Below, piece after piece: positions 53,775 to 61,533 of a DNA stretch of 64,000 nt. The translations under genes were made by a program, and so were the position numbers. Numbering within the stretch: position 1 is the stretch's first letter; the number at the start of each line of letters is the position of its first letter. Source of the DNA: JBOZRQ01 sp050789255 (GTDB lineage Bacteria; Bacillota; Sulfobacillia; Symbiobacteriales; Symbiobacteriaceae); contig JBOZRQ010000030.1 in assembly GCA_050789255.1 (NCBI GenBank), positions 62,001 to 126,000 on the forward strand, written 5' to 3'. The notes below the pieces were generated by a model. That model had not been told where the DNA came from, ran no database searches, and was given only the letters and a program-made list of their open reading frames with translations.

Positions 53775-54209
53775 ATGCCGTACGAGATCAAGGTCCTAGG
53801 CCCCGGCGACGAGCGCATCCTACATAACGTAGCTGACGAGGTCTTCGACCACGCCGTCGACCCGCAGGCGACCAAGGAGTTCCTGGCGGACCCACGCCAC
53901 CACCTGGTCGTCGCCATCCAAGACGGGGTGGTTATTGGGATGGCCACGGGCGTTCACTACATCCACCCGGACAAGCCCGTTCCCCAGCTCTGGGTGAACG
54001 AGGCAGGGGTCGCCCCGAGCCACCGGGGACGCGGCGTCGGCAAGGCTCTCATGCGTGCGCTCTTTGACGTCGGCCGGGCCCATGGATGCGCCGAAGCCTG
54101 GCTGGGAACCGAACGCGACAACGTGGCCGCGATGCGCCTCTACGCATCCATCGGCGGTACCGCGGTTCCCGATGACACGGTGATGTTCACCTTTCGGCTC
54201 GAATCGTGA
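53775..54209 (+). CDS. GNAT acetyltransferase, AAC(3)-I-like
   Basis: 144 residues. The acetyl-CoA loop reads VAPSHRGRGVGKALM and EAWLGTERDNVAAMRLY is the following helix, as in AAC(3)-I and related small GNATs. The substrate cannot be inferred, and resistance is not implied. ATG at 53775 after AAGGAGGAAA. It follows ireB in the same direction. Confidence 0.83.
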   Translation: MPYEIKVLGPGDERILHNVADEVFDHAVDPQATKEFLADPRHHLVVAIQDGVVIGMATGVHYIHPDKPVPQLWVNEAGVAPSHRGRGVGKALMRALFDVGRAHGCAEAWLGTERDNVAAMRLYASIGGTAVPDDTVMFTFRLES

Positions 54210-54342
54210 CTTCAGGTCATGCCGGTCTGCCAACAAAGTGCAAACAGATAGATAGTTTGTATTAGTACTATATTCTGAAAGGTATATCAGGTGGGTCGTC
54301 GAATACTCCTTTACTGCAAAGGCCATGAAGGAGGACGACAGC

Positions 54343-54720
54343 TTGGCGAACCATCGTTTTCGCGTGCGTCGGAACACCCGTAAAGGCGTAGAGGTCGTTG
54401 GATTCTTCGACTCCATCACCAAGGCGACCACCCTGGCCGCCAAACGGATGCGGGAGACCGGCATGGTCTACCGTGTCGAGCGGCGGATCCCCATGGAGAG
54501 CGGGTGGGAAACCGCCATGGAACTGGTCCCCGAGACCGGCAGCCCCATTGAGGCGGCCATCGCCCGGGGGCGGCTGCCCAAGGTGCAGGACGGCGCCGGT
54601 CGCAAGGGGCAGGTGCTCTCCTACATCCGCCCGACCCACGAGGTCCGGGTGGCCTGGCTTGACTCGGCGAACTCGGGCGCCGGCGACGTGGTCAAGGTCG
54701 ATCAGCTCAGCCTTCGTTAA
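54343..54720 (+). CDS. Unknown small basic protein
   Basis: 125 residues. The N terminus is basic (ANHRFRVRRNTRKGVEVV) followed by SITKATTLAAKRMRETGMVYRVERR, a helix-strand pair that could bind nucleic acid. No family recognised. The TTG at 54343 is used because AAGGAGG lies eight bases before it, inside the codons of the earlier ATG at 54325. A terminator follows the stop immediately, so it is a single gene with its own end. Confidence 0.65.
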   Translation: MANHRFRVRRNTRKGVEVVGFFDSITKATTLAAKRMRETGMVYRVERRIPMESGWETAMELVPETGSPIEAAIARGRLPKVQDGAGRKGQVLSYIRPTHEVRVAWLDSANSGAGDVVKVDQLSLR

Positions 54721-54727
54721 TGACACA

Positions 54728-54754
54728 ACCCGAGCGTGAAGCGCTCGGGTTTTA
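54728..54754 (+). terminator. Intrinsic terminator before the flagellin gene
   Basis: ACCCGAGCG/CGCTCGGGT stem, five-base loop, then TTTTATATTTT. Ends the transcript of the small gene upstream. Confidence 0.88.
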
Positions 54755-54766
54755 TATTTTCGCTAT

Positions 54767-54793
54767 TAACAATTCAAGGCCGACCTTCGATAA
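54767..54793 (+). promoter_or_regulatory. Sigma-D (sigma-28) flagellar promoter
   Basis: TAAC (54767-54770), exactly 15 bases, then TTCGATAA (54786-54793), which agrees with the sigma-D consensus TAAA-N15-GCCGATAA at seven or more positions. It lies 38 bases before the flagellin start, as expected for a late flagellar gene. Confidence 0.7.
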
Positions 54794-54831
54794 CTGTTAG
54801 GAGAAATGACCCCACGGAGGGGGTACATAGG

Positions 54832-56502
54832 TTGCGGGTTAACACCAACGTCATGGCGCTGAACGCATGGAGGAACATGGGCGCCGTGAACAGGAGCGTC
54901 GAGCAGGTGATGACCCGGCTCTCGTCAGGGCTGCGGATCAACTCGGCTGCCGACGATGCTCCTGGCCTGGCCATCTCAGAGAAGACCCGGGCGAACATCC
55001 GGGGGCTGAATCAGGCCAATAAGAACATCCTGGACGGCATCTCCCTTGTGCAGACCGCCGACGGCGCCCTGCACGAGGTCCAGATGCTGCTTCAGCGCGG
55101 TCGGGAACTGGCCGTGCAGGCGGCCAACGGCACCCTCACCGACGACGACAAAGAGTTCCTCGACGACGAGATGCAGCAGTTGATGGCCGAGATCGACCGG
55201 ATCGCCGAGGCGACCGAGTTCAACGGCCGCAAGATCCTGGGCGGCGCCGACCCCCGCATCGCCCAGCTGGTGGATGGCCTGCGCCAGACCTGGCTGGCGG
55301 AAGCCGAGAGCCTCGTGGCCTCCTCGTACGGGCTGAGCGCGTCCGGCATGCCGATCAAGATCGTGGCGGAGCGCTCGGGGTCCAACCCTGCCTGGGCCAC
55401 CTGGGTCTCCAATGGAAGCCAGGTTACCAGCGTGGAGCTGCACGTCAACATGTCCGACTTCAGCAACTTTGCCATGCCCAACGGCGGCAGCCCGCCCCAG
55501 TACCTGGACCGGGTGATCGCCCACGAGATGGTCCACCTGGCCATGGACTCCACCATCGGCGTCTCCAACTACGCCGCCTTCGCGGCGCTTCCCGACTGGT
55601 TCAAAGAGGGCACGGCCGAGTTCGTCCACGGTGCCGACGAGCGCCTGAACGGCGACCTCGCCGCCGCAGGCGGGGCAGCGAACCTGGTCGCCGAGCTGAA
55701 CAGCTGGTCGGGCTCCAGCGCCGACTACGCCGCCGCCTACGGGGCGGTCAAGTACCTGCACGAGCGCATCCAGGCGCTGGGCGACGCCGCCGGCATCCGG
55801 ACGGTGATCCAGAACCTGACCGCCGGCGGGACCACATTCGACCAGGCGATCAACGCCGCAACGGGCGGCGCCTACGCCACCGCTGCCGCCTTCCTCACCG
55901 ACTACCAGTCCGCCGGCGGTGGGCAGACCTTCCTGAACAACCTGGCCGGCGGCGGGCAGCTGACCGACGCCGACACGGGATCCTACCTGGCCGACACCAC
56001 CGGCGTCCCCAAGGATGCCATCAACATCATGCCGGACGCCACCCAGACGGACACCTGGGATCCGCTATCGGGGTATGACGAGACCTGGCCCACCAAGGTG
56101 GAGAACAGCGACACGCCTGGCCCGCTGCAGGTCGGCGCCCTGGAAGGCCAGACTCTCGACCTCCCTGAGATCTCCATCAGCTCCTTCGGCCTGGGCGTCG
56201 GAAACCTCGACCTGGTGAAAAAGGCGGGGGAGGCCATGACGGCTTTCGACACGGCGATCAACCAGGTCTCCACGATTCGCAGCCAGCTGGGCGCCCTGCA
56301 GAACCGGCTGGAGCACGCCGCCAGCGTCAACGCCCTGGCCGCCGAGAACCAGGTGGGCGCCGAATCGAAGATCCGGGACGCCGACATGGCCCTCGAGATG
56401 GCCACCCTGACCCGCCAGCAGATCCTCCTGCGGTCCAGCTCAGCCATGCTGGCGCAGGCCAACAGCCTGCGGCGCGGCCAGGTCCAAACGTTGCTCGCCT
56501 AA
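54832..56502 (+). CDS. Flagellin with inserted zinc metalloprotease domain (flagellinolysin type)
   Basis: A 556-residue flagellin. The N-terminal D0/D1 region (about 1-140, RVNTNVMALNAWRNM to NGRKILGG) and C-terminal D1/D0 region (about 455-556) are standard. Between them lies a metalloprotease with HEMVH at residues 231-235 and WFKEGTAEF, whose Glu259 or Glu263 should be the third zinc ligand. Flagellinolysins carry such domains in the exposed variable region, giving filaments that cut proteins. The TTG at 54832 has GGAGGGGG upstream; the filament would be secreted through the type III apparatus. A sigma-D promoter precedes it. It is the only flagellin visible in the window. Confidence 0.9.
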   Translation: MRVNTNVMALNAWRNMGAVNRSVEQVMTRLSSGLRINSAADDAPGLAISEKTRANIRGLNQANKNILDGISLVQTADGALHEVQMLLQRGRELAVQAANGTLTDDDKEFLDDEMQQLMAEIDRIAEATEFNGRKILGGADPRIAQLVDGLRQTWLAEAESLVASSYGLSASGMPIKIVAERSGSNPAWATWVSNGSQVTSVELHVNMSDFSNFAMPNGGSPPQYLDRVIAHEMVHLAMDSTIGVSNYAAFAALPDWFKEGTAEFVHGADERLNGDLAAAGGAANLVAELNSWSGSSADYAAAYGAVKYLHERIQALGDAAGIRTVIQNLTAGGTTFDQAINAATGGAYATAAAFLTDYQSAGGGQTFLNNLAGGGQLTDADTGSYLADTTGVPKDAINIMPDATQTDTWDPLSGYDETWPTKVENSDTPGPLQVGALEGQTLDLPEISISSFGLGVGNLDLVKKAGEAMTAFDTAINQVSTIRSQLGALQNRLEHAASVNALAAENQVGAESKIRDADMALEMATLTRQQILLRSSSAMLAQANSLRRGQVQTLLA

Positions 56503-56505
56503 GTC

Positions 56506-56544
56506 AAAAACCGCCCCGGGGGCCGAACCCCGAGGCGGTTTTTT
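56506..56544 (+). terminator. Intrinsic terminator after the flagellin gene
   Basis: AAACCGCC..CGGGG / CCCCG..GGCGGTTT stem followed by TTTTT. It also has an A run on the 5' side, so it may serve the CBS gene from the other strand. Confidence 0.88.
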
Positions 56545-56563
56545 CGCGCCGTGGCGCCGGCTC

Positions 56564-56995
56564 CTAGCGGGCGCCCGGCTCAGCCGGTTCCGAGATCTGG
56601 GAGAGGGCCTGACCGGCCTCATCCACATGGATGTTCTGGGTGGCCAGGTCGCCCAGGGAGACGATGCCGCGCAGGCGGCCGTTCTCCACGACCGGCAGGC
56701 GGCGGATTTGCTTTTCGGCCATGGTGCCCGCGCACGCGTGGGCGTCGCAGTCGGGCGTACAAGTGACCACGTCCTTGGTCATCACCTCGCCGAGCCTGGC
56801 ACTGGCCCCGGCGCCGCCACGGGCCACGGCGCGCAGGACAATGTCACGGTCGGTCACCACGCCGACCACCTTCTCGCCTTCGACCACGGGGATGAAGCCG
56901 ACGTTGAGCTCGCCCATCAGCGTGGCGGCGTCGGCACACGTGTCGTTCGGGCTGCAGTGCCGGACGTTCTTGGTCATCAACTGGTTTACTTTCAA
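56564..56995 (-). CDS. CBS-domain pair protein
   Basis: 143 residues with two CBS domains (about 5-58 and 70-130). Signs are QLMTKNV..CSPNDTCADAATLMGELNVGFIPVV, VVTDRDIVLRA and VMTKDVV..MAEKQIRRLPVVENGRLRGIVSLGDLA. It should bind adenine nucleotides and act as an energy or c-di-AMP-like sensor. The TTG at 56995 is used because GGAGGTG ends seven bases upstream; the GTG at 57004 overlaps that site. Divergent from the rhomboid gene. Confidence 0.87.
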   Translation of the reverse strand: MKVNQLMTKNVRHCSPNDTCADAATLMGELNVGFIPVVEGEKVVGVVTDRDIVLRAVARGGAGASARLGEVMTKDVVTCTPDCDAHACAGTMAEKQIRRLPVVENGRLRGIVSLGDLATQNIHVDEAGQALSQISEPAEPGAR

Positions 56996-57115
56996 GCAAA
57001 ACACCTCCGCTTCAGTAGAGTGAGTCAGCCAGCGGGCAGTTATACCGCGGGGCTGCGCTGGTGAACCCTATTTACAACCCGCCCGCTGTGCGGTAAACTC
57101 CGGGAGGAATTCAGG

Positions 57116-57808
57116 ATGACCTTTCCTTTACGCGACAGCGTGCGAACGCGCTCGCGGCCCTGGGTAACCTACACCCTGATCCTGCTCAACGTCCTCGTCT
57201 TCCTGCTGGAGGTGGCCAGCGGCACCGCCGCCTACGACCTGCTGATGAGCTTTGCCGTGGTGCCCATCCAGGCCCTGAGCCCGGCCTTCTGGCTGGCTAG
57301 CCTCGGCTGGCCCATCGTCACGCTCTTCACCAGCACCTTTTTCCACGGCTCCTGGACGCACTTGATCGGCAACATGCTCTATCTCTGGGTCTTCGGCGAC
57401 AACGTGGAGGACTGGCTGGGCCACGGCCGCTTCATCCTGTTTTACATCCTCTGCGGCGTGCTGGCCGGTGTCGCCCACATCTTCGCCAACCCGACCTCGA
57501 CCACCCCGACCATCGGGGCATCGGGGGCGGTGGCAGGGGTCCTGGGCGGCTACATTCTGCGCTATCCCCGGGCCCGGGTCCTCACCCTGATGCCCATCGG
57601 CTTCTTCGTGCCGGCCTTCCCCGTGCCCGCCTGGGCTTACCTCGGATTCTGGTTCATCGTACAGCTTGCCAGTGGCCTGGCGCCCATCTGGGTGCAGGAG
57701 GTCACGCAGACCGTGGCCTTCTGGGCTCACATCAGCGGCTTTCTCGTCGGCATCGCACTGGCGCGGCTCATGGGGCCAGTGGCCGGGGAGCCATTGCAGG
57801 AAAGGTGA
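57116..57808 (+). CDS. Rhomboid-family intramembrane serine protease
   Basis: A 230-residue protein with about six membrane helices. The catalytic dyad is Ser136 in GASGAVAG and His205 in AHISGFLVG. HGSWTHLIGNMLYLWVFGDNVED is the usual helix 2 motif. It cuts single-span proteins inside the membrane. ATG at 57116 with GGGAGGA upstream. It sits three bases before ruvX, between the CBS gene and the conserved housekeeping genes. Confidence 0.93.
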   Translation: MTFPLRDSVRTRSRPWVTYTLILLNVLVFLLEVASGTAAYDLLMSFAVVPIQALSPAFWLASLGWPIVTLFTSTFFHGSWTHLIGNMLYLWVFGDNVEDWLGHGRFILFYILCGVLAGVAHIFANPTSTTPTIGASGAVAGVLGGYILRYPRARVLTLMPIGFFVPAFPVPAWAYLGFWFIVQLASGLAPIWVQEVTQTVAFWAHISGFLVGIALARLMGPVAGEPLQER

Positions 57809-57811
57809 TTC

Positions 57812-58240
57812 TTGGTGCGTATAGCGGGGCTCGATGTCGGGGATAAGACTATAGGCGTTGCTCTGAGCGATGAACTCGGCTGGACGGCCCAGGGGCTTGA
57901 GGTGATTCGGCGCAAGGGGCTGGAGCAGGACCTGGCCCGCCTGGCTGAAATCGTCAAGCAGTATGGGGTCGAACGCTGGGTGGTGGGAATGCCACGCAAC
58001 ATGAACGGCACCTACGGGCCGCGGGCAGAAGTGACCCGCGAGTTCATGAAGGTGCTGGAAGAGCGGTTTCACTTGCCGGTCGACTCCTGGGACGAGCGGA
58101 TGACGACCATGGCCGCCGAGCGCGTGCTCCTGGAGGCAGATGTCAGTCGTTCAAAGCGTCGTCAGGTGATTGACAAGATGGCAGCCGCTGTCATTTTGCA
58201 GGGGTATCTCGATGCCAAATCGATCCGGCGGAGCCCTTAG
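57812..58240 (+). CDS. ruvX: Holliday junction resolvase-like protein YqgF
   Basis: A 142-residue RNase H-fold protein: GLDVGDKTIGVALSD with the first catalytic Asp, VVGMPRNMNG, DSWDERMTT with Asp/Glu and a late Asp in DKMAAAVILQGYLD. The family acts on Holliday junctions or in 16S rRNA 5'-end processing. TTG at 57812 or GTG at 57815, with AGGAAAGG before. Normally next to ireB; here 4.1 kb downstream. Confidence 0.93.
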   Translation: MVRIAGLDVGDKTIGVALSDELGWTAQGLEVIRRKGLEQDLARLAEIVKQYGVERWVVGMPRNMNGTYGPRAEVTREFMKVLEERFHLPVDSWDERMTTMAAERVLLEADVSRSKRRQVIDKMAAAVILQGYLDAKSIRRSP

Positions 58241-58253
58241 ATTCCCGAACCGA

Positions 58254-58268
58254 TGCCTATAATAGGCA
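58254..58268. promoter_or_regulatory. Palindrome centred on TATAAT between ruvX and DUF1292 gene
   Basis: TGCCTATAATAGGCA is a perfect 7+1+7 inverted repeat. It is built like the motA palindrome at 20542-20560, though the arms differ. It lies 12 bases before a separate sigma-A promoter. Confidence 0.45.
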
Positions 58269-58279
58269 CCAGGATTGGT

Positions 58280-58308
58280 TTGACATGCCAATACGCCTCC
58301 GATAAAAT
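58280..58308 (+). promoter_or_regulatory. Sigma-A promoter of the DUF1292 gene
   Basis: TTGACA (58280-58285), 17 bases, TAAAAT (58303-58308). Predicted start is about 25 bases before the GTG codon. Confidence 0.82.
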
Positions 58309-58338
58309 GGGGGTATCTTGTGAATCGAGGTGGTCTCG

Positions 58339-58650
58339 GTGAGCCATGAACATGAACACGAACACGATCATGAACACGATGAGGAAGTCATCGTTCTAAC
58401 CGACGAAGACGGCAACGAACACGAATTCACCATCGTCCAGGTCATCAAGGTTGACGAGAAGGATTACGCCATCCTGCTGCCGCTGCACGGCGAGGAAGAG
58501 GCTGAAGAGGCCGTCATCCTGCGCATCGACCAGGAGGAAGGCGAAGACGTTCTCGTCGAGATCGAGGACGAAGAGGAGTTCGAGCGGGTCGCCGAGGCCT
58601 GGGAAGAGCTGCTCGACGAGGAAGAGTACGACGAGCAGGCTGATAAGTAA
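58339..58650 (+). CDS. DUF1292 family protein with histidine-rich N terminus
   Basis: About 103 residues. The C-terminal 80 match DUF1292 (YrzB): IVLTDEDGNEHEFTIVQVI, DEKDYAILLPL, EEAVILRI and the acidic tail. The N terminus adds an alternating His/Glu/Asp run (HEHEHEHDHEHDEE) absent from most relatives and likely to bind Zn or Ni. GTG at 58339 with GAGGTGG upstream; an earlier GTG at 58330 overlaps that site. Function unknown. The gene is in the usual place between ruvX and mltG. Confidence 0.9.
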   Translation: MSHEHEHEHDHEHDEEVIVLTDEDGNEHEFTIVQVIKVDEKDYAILLPLHGEEEAEEAVILRIDQEEGEDVLVEIEDEEEFERVAEAWEELLDEEEYDEQADK

Positions 58651-58659
58651 AACAGCCGG

Positions 58660-58686
58660 GGAGCCCCATATAGAGGGCTCCTTCTT
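58660..58686 (+). terminator. Hairpin terminator after the DUF1292 gene
   Basis: GGAGCCC/GGGCTCC with an eight-base loop, then TTCTT. A TATAAT at 58700-58705 before mltG may mark its own promoter. Confidence 0.65.
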
Positions 58687-58737
58687 CGCGTGTAGAACCT
58701 ATAATGACACTAGCACTCTGTGCAAGGGGGGGACGGG

Positions 58738-59787
58738 TTGCCGGTCGTGGCAAAGCGTGTAGGCAAAATGGCGACTCTGTTCCTGGCCCTGTTCGTCGTA
58801 CTCACCATCGCCGTATTCCAGGCCCGGGGGTGGGTGGATGAGCGGCTCAAGGCAGCCGACCCAACCGCCAAGGAGCAGGTGACCGTCCAGATCCCACCGG
58901 GCAGTTCCACCGCTGATGTTGCGGCGACGCTCTTCGCCAAGGGCCTGATCAAGGATCCCACGGTCTTCCGGTACTATGCCCGCTACAAAAAGCTCGATGT
59001 GCAGATGCAAAGCGGCGAGTATACGCTCTCGGCAGCCATGACGCCCGATCAGATCCTCCGCAAGCTTGCCACTGGCGAGGTTGTGGTCCATAGGTTCACG
59101 GTGCCCGAAGGGCTGACCGTGGTCCAGGTGGCCGACCTGCTGGCCAAGGGCGGGCTGGCGAACAAGGAGCGCTTCCTGGCCCTGGCGGCCAAGAGCCCAC
59201 TTGCAAGCAAGTACCTGGGCGAGGCGAAGATGGCACAGCCCCTGGAGGGCTACCTCTTCCCGAGCACCTACGACTACCGGCCGGGCATCACCGAAGAGGA
59301 GATCATCGCCCTGATGTTCTCCGGCTTCGAGCGAATCTGGACGCCCGAGCTCCAGAAGCGGGCGGACGAGCTCAAGCTCACCGTCCATCAGGTGGTCACC
59401 CTGGCTTCCATCATCGAAAAAGAGGCCCGCGTGGAGAAGGAGCGGGGCGTGATCTCCGGCGTCTATCACAACCGGCTGGGTGTGGGCATGAAGCTGGACG
59501 CCGATCCCACCGTGCGGTACGCCCTGAACAAGCCGCCGCAGGAGATTTTGTTGTACAAGGACCTGGAGATCGACTCACCGTACAACACCTACCGGGTGGC
59601 GGGCTTGCCTCCGGGACCGATTGCGGCGCCGGGCCTGGCGTCGATCAAGGCGGCGCTGAACCCCGAAAAGAACGACTTCTGGTACTTCGTGGCCAAGGAG
59701 GACGGCTCCGGCGAGCACTACTTCTCCGAGACGCTGGCGGCCCACGAGGCCAACACCGACAAGGCAGCGGCCAACCAGAAGAAGTAG
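58738..59787 (+). CDS. mltG: Endolytic murein transglycosylase MltG
   Basis: A 349-residue membrane-anchored YceG-like enzyme that cuts nascent glycan strands. A single N-terminal membrane helix (about 8-28) precedes a LysM-like part and the catalytic domain with the conserved LEGYLFPSTYDY, ASIIEKEA (catalytic Glu), NRL..GMKLDADPTV and YNTYRVAGLPPGPI..PG. TTG at 58738 with AAGGGGGGG upstream. It is the last gene of the alaS-to-mltG region. Confidence 0.95.
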   Translation: MPVVAKRVGKMATLFLALFVVLTIAVFQARGWVDERLKAADPTAKEQVTVQIPPGSSTADVAATLFAKGLIKDPTVFRYYARYKKLDVQMQSGEYTLSAAMTPDQILRKLATGEVVVHRFTVPEGLTVVQVADLLAKGGLANKERFLALAAKSPLASKYLGEAKMAQPLEGYLFPSTYDYRPGITEEEIIALMFSGFERIWTPELQKRADELKLTVHQVVTLASIIEKEARVEKERGVISGVYHNRLGVGMKLDADPTVRYALNKPPQEILLYKDLEIDSPYNTYRVAGLPPGPIAAPGLASIKAALNPEKNDFWYFVAKEDGSGEHYFSETLAAHEANTDKAAANQKK

Positions 59788-59819
59788 GGTTCGTGGTGAC
59801 ATAACCTGCATAATTCCGC

Positions 59820-59856
59820 ACACCTTGGGGTACGTTAGCCCTGAGGTGTCTTTTTT
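59820..59856 (+). terminator. Terminator hairpin whose 3' arm holds the Shine-Dalgarno of the PBP gene
   Basis: Arms ACACCT (59820-59825) and AGGTGT (59844-59849), plus GGG/CCC inside, followed by C and six T. The 3' arm contains GAGGTG, the Shine-Dalgarno of the ATG at 59857, which directly follows the T run. It can end mltG transcripts or hide the PBP start. Confidence 0.7.
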
Positions 59857-61533
59857 ATGCGGATTCAGATGGGGCGCCGCCTGCTCTGGCTGGGCCTGCT
59901 GTGCTTTGTGATGATGGGCGCCCTGGGGAGCCGGGTCTACCAGCTCCAGGTGGTCAAGAACGAACTCTACTCCAAGGATGCGTTCCAGCAGCGCGCCCGG
60001 ACGCTGCCGCTCACGAGCAAGCGCGGGCAGATCCTGGACCGCAACGGCGAGCCGCTGACCGACCCGCAGCCCGGGTGGGGGGTGGCTGCCTTTCCGCCGC
60101 TGGTCAAGGACGTGGCCGGCGAGGCGCAGGCGCTGAGCGAACTGCTGGGGCTGCCCGAGGAGGAGGTGGCCCTGCTGCTGAGCCGGGGCACCCAGCCGGC
60201 CTGGGTCGCCCCGACGGTGGCCCCCGAGGCCGCCGAGCAGGTGCGCAACCTGAAGCTGCCCGGCGTGGTCGCCTCACCTACGTCGGTCCGCTATGGCCCC
60301 GGCTCGCTGGCCCGCCACCTCGTCGGCTACGTCAACCAGACCGGCGGCCAGTATGGTCTGGAGCGGAAGTATGAGGAGCAGCTGAAGGGCGAGGCGGTAC
60401 CCTCCCTGGTTGCCTACCTGGATGGGCGAGGCTTGCCCCTGGCCGGGCTCGACGTGCGCGCAGCGCTGCCCACGGCCGGTAAGGAGCCTTACAGCCTGCA
60501 CACCACCCTGGACAAGCAGGTGCAGGCGGAGGTCGAGCGGGTCCTGGACAGTCATGTCCGCAGCGACGGCTCCGCCTGGCGGGGCGCCGCCGTGGTGCTG
60601 GACCCCAAGTCCGGGGAGATCCTGGCCATGGCCTCCAGACCGGCCTTCGACCAGGTGAAGGACCCCGGCAGGCCCGACCCTGAGGGCGTCTCCTTCCTGC
60701 TAAACCGGGTGGTGAGTCAGTACGAGCCCGGGTCGGTCTTCAAGGCGGTGGTGGCGGCAGCCGCCCTGGATGAGGGCAAGGTCCACCTGGACGACCGGTT
60801 CTACTGCCCAGGTCATTATGAGGTAGGCGGGCAACGGTTCTCCGATTCGGGCGGCGTCGCCCACGGGTGGATCACCTTTCGGGAGGCGATCGCCAAGTCG
60901 TGCAACGTGGTCTTCGCCAAGGTGGGCTACGAGATGCTCGGTCGGGCGAAGCTGCTGGAGGCCGCCAGGCGCTTCGGTTTCGGCCACGACACGGGGCTCG
61001 GCCTGGAGGAGGAGGCGGACGGCGTGCTGCCCGAGCTGAAGTACGGCGGGGAGGTGGCCCAGGCCTCCTTCGGCCAGGGGCTGCTGGTGACGCCGCTGCA
61101 GGTCGCCCGGGCCTTCGCTGCCATCGCCAACGGCGGGACGCTGCCGCCTATCCGGCTGGTGACGGCCATAAAAAACCCTGCCGGCAGGGTGGTAGATTAC
61201 CCTGCGGCAGGGAAGGCGGTGCGGGTGATCTCGTCGACGGCGGCCAAGGAGCTCCAGAAGGCGCTGGTGGCGGTTACCGATCCCCGCGGCAGCGGAACGG
61301 GGCGCCGCGCCTGGATCGACGATGTCGGGGTAGCAGGCAAGACCGGCTCCGCAGAGGGCACAGTAGCCGGTAAGGCAGCGACCCACGCTTGGTTTGCGGG
61401 ATACCTGCCCGCCGCGGCGCCGCGGTACGTGATCGTCGTGATGGCCGAGGATGGCGGCGGTGGCGGCGACGTGGCCGCCCCGATCTTCCGGGAGATCGGT
61501 CAGGGGATCCTGAAGGCTAGACCAGTGTATTGA
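59857..61533 (+). CDS. Class B penicillin-binding protein (FtsI/SpoVD-like transpeptidase)
   Basis: A 558-residue DD-transpeptidase with one N-terminal membrane helix (about 8-28), a PBP dimer domain and a transpeptidase domain. Active-site motifs are Ser293-V-F-Lys296 (SxxK), Ser348-C-Asn350 (SxN) and Lys495-T-G (KTG). No PASTA domains, so it resembles SpoVD-like or short FtsI proteins more than division PBP2x. Not in a dcw cluster. ATG at 59857 with GAGGTG eight bases before, sequestered in a terminator hairpin. Confidence 0.9.
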   Translation: MRIQMGRRLLWLGLLCFVMMGALGSRVYQLQVVKNELYSKDAFQQRARTLPLTSKRGQILDRNGEPLTDPQPGWGVAAFPPLVKDVAGEAQALSELLGLPEEEVALLLSRGTQPAWVAPTVAPEAAEQVRNLKLPGVVASPTSVRYGPGSLARHLVGYVNQTGGQYGLERKYEEQLKGEAVPSLVAYLDGRGLPLAGLDVRAALPTAGKEPYSLHTTLDKQVQAEVERVLDSHVRSDGSAWRGAAVVLDPKSGEILAMASRPAFDQVKDPGRPDPEGVSFLLNRVVSQYEPGSVFKAVVAAAALDEGKVHLDDRFYCPGHYEVGGQRFSDSGGVAHGWITFREAIAKSCNVVFAKVGYEMLGRAKLLEAARRFGFGHDTGLGLEEEADGVLPELKYGGEVAQASFGQGLLVTPLQVARAFAAIANGGTLPPIRLVTAIKNPAGRVVDYPAAGKAVRVISSTAAKELQKALVAVTDPRGSGTGRRAWIDDVGVAGKTGSAEGTVAGKAATHAWFAGYLPAAAPRYVIVVMAEDGGGGGDVAAPIFREIGQGILKARPVY

